Source: Bradyrhizobiaceae bacterium PARB1 (GTDB taxonomy: Bacteria; Pseudomonadota; Alphaproteobacteria; Rhizobiales; Xanthobacteraceae). From it: a stretch of 64,000 nt of DNA. The number at the start of each line of letters is the position of its first letter. Within the stretch, counting starts at the first letter, position 1. The stretch spans positions 1 to 64,000 of the forward strand of contig NKIY01000003.1 in the NCBI GenBank assembly GCA_002256345.1, given 5' to 3'. Both the position numbers and the translations under genes were made by a program. The notes beneath the pieces are model-generated. The model saw only the letters and a program-made list of their open reading frames with translations. It was not told the DNA's origin and did not search any database. Positions 61,181 through 64,000 of the stretch are shown here, piece by piece.

Positions 61181-61942
61181 TCACACTTCCGGAAAGCCGC
61201 GCAACAGATAGCCGCGCAGCGCGTGCAGCAGACTGTTCAGGATCAGGCCCAGCAGCGAGATCATGATCAGCGGGACGAACATGTCCACGGTCTGGAATGT
61301 GCGCGCCGCTTGCACCAGCATGTGGCCGAGGCCATCGGTCGAGGTGATCATCTCGGCGAGGAATACCACGATGCAAGAGATCACGAGGCCGATCCGGCAG
61401 CCGGTGAGGATCGACGGCATCGCTGCCGGCAGCACCACCTTGAACAGGATCTGCCAGCGCGGCGTGCCGGCGGCCTGCGCCGACCAGATCAGCTTCTGCT
61501 CCACCATCGACGCACCGTAATAAGTGGACAGCAGGATTGGAAACAGCGCGTCAGCGGCGACCAGCGTGATCTTGGACGCATGGTCGAAGCCGAGGATGAG
61601 CAACAGCGCCGGATAGAGCGCAACCTTCGGGATCGGCGCCAGCACGCGCACCAGCGGCTTCACCACGGCATTGATCACCGGACTCACGGCAGCCGCAAGA
61701 CCGATCAGAACGCCGAGCACCACGGCAATGCCGAAGCCTGCAAACAGGCGGATCAGCGTCGCAGCGAGATCGTGCAGGAAATCGGCGGTGAAGAACTCCG
61801 TGGCCAGACGGCCGAACACCGCGCCGGGTGGCGGCAGCAGATTGGTCGGTGCGTAGCCGAACGAGACCAGCGACTGCCACAGCGCCAGAAACAGCGCGAT
61901 CGGGATGAGGCCGACAAGGAGGGAGTTGACGCGCGCGCTCAT
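61181..61942 (-). CDS. ABC transporter permease (NMT1/taurine-nitrate type), subunit 2
   Basis: 253 residues with about six membrane segments and the EAA loop AAGTPRWQILFKVVLPAAMPSILTGCRIGL. It belongs to the group that transports small organic acids, sulfonates or nitrate. It starts 7 bases after the stop of the other permease gene. Two different permeases in one operon imply a heterodimeric channel. Confidence 0.87.
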   Translation of the reverse strand: MSARVNSLLVGLIPIALFLALWQSLVSFGYAPTNLLPPPGAVFGRLATEFFTADFLHDLAATLIRLFAGFGIAVVLGVLIGLAAAVSPVINAVVKPLVRVLAPIPKVALYPALLLILGFDHASKITLVAADALFPILLSTYYGASMVEQKLIWSAQAAGTPRWQILFKVVLPAAMPSILTGCRIGLVISCIVVFLAEMITSTDGLGHMLVQAARTFQTVDMFVPLIMISLLGLILNSLLHALRGYLLRGFPEV

Positions 61943-61949
61943 GATCCCC

Positions 61950-62735
61950 TCACGTGAAGCTCAGAGGCATGTCGTCGCGCGGCTGCGACCACTTCACCAG
62001 ATACAATCGAATGCGCTCGAACACCGCATCGAAGATGATGCCGAGCAGGCCGACGATCAGGATCATCGCAAACACCGTGTCGTACTGCGCCATGTCGAGC
62101 GCATTGAACAGGATGTTGCCGGCGCCATTCTGCCGCGCGATCATTTCCGAGGTGATCATGGTGATCAGCGCCAGCACGAGGCCGGTGCGGCAGCCGGTGA
62201 GAATTTCAGGCAAAGCGGCCGGCAGCACGATGCGCAGCATGCGCGACGGCGCCGACATGCCCATCGCCGCCCCGGACCACAGCATCTTTTCTTCCACAGC
62301 CTTGCTGCCCTGGAACGCGTGATAGATGATCGGCAACGAGACGCCGAGAAAGATCACCAGCGTCTTGGAGACATCGCCGACACCGAGCCACAGCATGATG
62401 ATCGGCATCAGCGCCGCCTTCGGCACGGGATAGATGATCATCATCAGCGGATTGAAGAAATCCGCCACCGCCTTGATACGCCCCATCAAGAGGCCGAGCG
62501 GAATCGCGAAACAGACCGCCAACGACAGGCCGATGGCCATGCGGCGCAGGGAATCGAGAATGTTGCGGATCGATTCCTTGTCGGTGAGGATCGCCGGCAC
62601 CGCCTTCAGCGTCTCGATGGCGGTCGGGAAGCTTTCGGTGCCGAGCCGCATCGACGCGAATTGCCAGACGCAGAGCAGGCCGACGCAGGCGAAAAACGGC
62701 GACAGTGCTTTGAGCAAGCCGCGCGTGCTCATCAC
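61950..62735 (-). CDS. ABC transporter permease (NMT1/taurine-nitrate type), subunit 1
   Basis: 261 residues, about six membrane segments, EAA loop [29 protein letters not shown]. Overlaps the ATPase stop (ATGA at 62732-62735). Paralogue of the permease at 61181, sharing LPAAxPxILTGCR. Confidence 0.87.
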   Translation of the reverse strand: MMSTRGLLKALSPFFACVGLLCVWQFASMRLGTESFPTAIETLKAVPAILTDKESIRNILDSLRRMAIGLSLAVCFAIPLGLLMGRIKAVADFFNPLMMIIYPVPKAALMPIIMLWLGVGDVSKTLVIFLGVSLPIIYHAFQGSKAVEEKMLWSGAAMGMSAPSRMLRIVLPAALPEILTGCRTGLVLALITMITSEMIARQNGAGNILFNALDMAQYDTVFAMILIVGLLGIIFDAVFERIRLYLVKWSQPRDDMPLSFT

Positions 62736-63595
62736 ATGTCTTCCGCGCGGTCGTCGATCATCTTCTCGATATCGACGATATACTTCTGGAAGCGTGCATC
62801 GAGCAGCAGATCGGCGCGCTTGCGCGGGCGCGGCAGATCGATCTCGACGATCTCCTTGATGCTGCCGGGTGAGCGCGACATCACGATCACCTTGTCCGAC
62901 AGATACACCGCCTCCTCCACCGAATGGGTGACGAACAGTACGGTCTTGCGTTGCGTGTCCCAGATATCGAGCAGGTCGTTCTGCAGGCGTGTGCGCGTAT
63001 GCGCATCGAGCGCGCCGAACGGCTCGTCCATCAGCAGAACGACGGGATCATAAGCCAGCGTGCGCGCGATCGCGACGCGCTGCTTCATGCCACCGGAGAG
63101 TTCTTTCGGAAAGAATTTCTCGTAGCCCTTGAGGCCGACCATCTCGAGCAGTTTGCGCCCGCGGCTATCGGCTTCAGATTTTCTGATACCTTGCTGCAGC
63201 ATGCCGTACATGACATTGCCGAGCACGGTCTTCCACGGAAACAGCGCGAATTCCTGAAACACCGGGCCACGATCGGGACCCGGACCGGTGATCACCTTGC
63301 CCTTCACCTTCGCGCTGCCTTCGGTCGGCTTGACGAAGCCTCCGACGATATAGAGCAGCGTGGACTTGCCGCACCCCGAAGGCCCAAGGATGGAGACGAA
63401 GGCACCTTCGTCGATCGCGAGATTGATATCCGACAGTGCAAGATGGCTTTGCCGGCCCGAAGTCTGGAAACGCTGCGAGACGTGATCGATTTCGATCATC
63501 GGCTCGGCAGCTTTGCGACTGGCAACCGGTTCGAGCTTGGTCGGAGCGTCCGAGCGCAGTGTTGCCACTTTCATTCCCGGTCCTTCATTGGCCAT
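62732..63595 (-). CDS. ABC transporter ATPase (SsuB/TauB-like)
   Basis: 287 residues. Walker [10 protein letters not shown], signature [16 protein letters not shown], Walker [14 protein letters not shown] and H-loop [13 protein letters not shown]. It drives the two permeases that follow. ATG 63595 is used; ATG 63574 has a good AAGGA at 6 bases and is a fair alternative. MarR-like site 7 lies 40 bases upstream of 63595. No solute-binding protein is encoded in the window next to it. Confidence 0.88.
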   Translation of the reverse strand: MANEGPGMKVATLRSDAPTKLEPVASRKAAEPMIEIDHVSQRFQTSGRQSHLALSDINLAIDEGAFVSILGPSGCGKSTLLYIVGGFVKPTEGSAKVKGKVITGPGPDRGPVFQEFALFPWKTVLGNVMYGMLQQGIRKSEADSRGRKLLEMVGLKGYEKFFPKELSGGMKQRVAIARTLAYDPVVLLMDEPFGALDAHTRTRLQNDLLDIWDTQRKTVLFVTHSVEEAVYLSDKVIVMSRSPGSIKEIVEIDLPRPRKRADLLLDARFQKYIVDIEKMIDDRAEDM

Positions 63596-63634
63596 GACAG
63601 CGTTGCTCCAACATAGCCAGAACCGGCCGTTATT

Positions 63635-63647
63635 TTAAGCTTCAAAT
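63635..63647 (-). promoter_or_regulatory. Candidate MarR operator, site 7
   Basis: TTTAAGCTTCAAA on the plus strand, 40 bases upstream of the ATPase start. It differs from site 2 only in the last base. Confidence 0.65.
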
Positions 63648-63693
63648 TTAGCCGGACGCCGCCTTTTTGCTGGTCAGCCGTGCTGCACCGCAA

Positions 63694-63945
63694 TCAGTCG
63701 CGGTAATAAGGCTCGACTTCGCCTGACAGCTTGATCAGCAAGGGATTGCCGTGGCGGTCCTTGGCGGCGCCGGCAGGCACGCGCACCCAGCCCTCGCTGA
63801 CACAATATTCCTCGACATTGCTCTTCTCGGCGCCCTTGAAACGGATGCCGACATCGCGCTGCAGAACAGCCTCGTTGTAATAGGGGCTGCGGGGATCGAC
63901 CGAGAGACGGTCCGGCAGCGGGGGATTTTCAATGGTCTCGGTCAT
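63694..63945 (-). CDS. DUF3297 family protein
   Basis: 83 residues, the full length of the family, with the DPRSPYYNEAVLQRDVGIRFKG core and the C-terminal KDRHGNPLLIKLSGEVEPYYRD. DUF3297 proteins are small and widespread in proteobacteria; function unknown. The start overlaps the stop of an upstream gene (ATGA), so they are coupled. It is unrelated to the aromatic cluster. Confidence 0.85.
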   Translation of the reverse strand: MTETIENPPLPDRLSVDPRSPYYNEAVLQRDVGIRFKGAEKSNVEEYCVSEGWVRVPAGAAKDRHGNPLLIKLSGEVEPYYRD

Positions 63946-64000
63946 AGCAGCGCCTCGATCTTGTCTCGCAGGGATTGGGGTTTCGTGGTCGGCGCAAAGC
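63942..64000 (-). CDS. 3' end of an unidentified gene (start outside window)
   Basis: The minus-strand frame is open from the window edge and ends TGA at 63944-63942, overlapping the DUF3297 ATG. Visible residues are FAPTTKPQSLRDKIEALL. Too short to identify; the coupling shows it is a real gene in an operon with DUF3297. Confidence 0.55.
   Translation of the reverse strand, partial: FAPTTKPQSLRDKIEALL

Noticed and set aside
1-64000. CRISPR array, prophage or insertion sequence
   Set aside because: No regularly spaced direct repeats, transposase, integrase or phage structural genes are visible; the repeats seen are short palindromes in intergenic DNA.

Overview
The window is high-GC DNA from an alphaproteobacterium, most likely the Nitrobacteraceae/Bradyrhizobiaceae group (Bradyrhizobium, Rhodopseudomonas or Afipia type). 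The evidence is the gene content (DUF3297, bacterioferritin under an Irr-type ICE box, vanAB, several liv-type aromatic or amino-acid transport genes) and the many short palindromic intergenic repeats of the GTCATGGCCGGG and GTCCCGG kind typical of that family. I see no rRNA, tRNA, CRISPR array, phage or transposase gene.

Region 1 (1-19.5 kb) is housekeeping and envelope: small secreted proteins, a PNPOx-like flavoprotein, a lipoprotein, the iron-storage pair bfr/bfd with an iron-control element, two Gly-rich exported paralogues, an MltB-type lytic transglycosylase coupled to YqhA, Tam methyltransferase, EttA, a D-2-hydroxyacid dehydrogenase, a YkuD L,D-transpeptidase, two rhodanese-type proteins, a CoxE-like VWA protein, a PAS-GGDEF diguanylate cyclase, and a MoxR ATPase.

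Region 2 (19.5-34 kb) is accessory metabolism and transport. It holds vanillate demethylase vanA-gntR-vanB, an MFS/TetR pair, a GNAT, an SMP-30 protein, an enoyl-CoA hydratase followed by two tandem paralogous solute-binding proteins without permeases, a LuxR-type regulator, and an MFS/AraC divergent pair.

A 1-kb gene-free block (34.03-35.05 kb) is built of repeats and a roughly 510-bp structured element with its own apparent promoter on the minus strand.

Region 3 (35-63.6 kb) is the most interesting part: an aerobic CoA-thioester pathway for an ortho-substituted benzoate, most likely 2-aminobenzoate (anthranilate). It contains a 2-aminobenzoate-CoA-ligase-like enzyme with a co-transcribed RidA, a fused flavin monooxygenase/old-yellow-enzyme protein of the 2-aminobenzoyl-CoA monooxygenase/reductase type, and a kynurenine-formamidase-like hydrolase coupled to a MarR regulator. 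A five-gene liv ABC transporter, beta-oxidation-type enzymes (two acyl-CoA dehydrogenases, a crotonase with non-hydratase active-site residues, an SDR, a 3-hydroxyacyl-CoA dehydrogenase), a second CoA ligase and a second ABC transporter complete it. Seven intergenic regions in this block carry the same 13-bp near-palindrome TTTAARYYTMAAR, 37-66 bp upstream of start codons in six cases and in the marR/liv intergenic region in the seventh. This points to one MarR-controlled regulon spread over 26 kb. There is no thiolase in the window, so ring opening may be hydrolytic.
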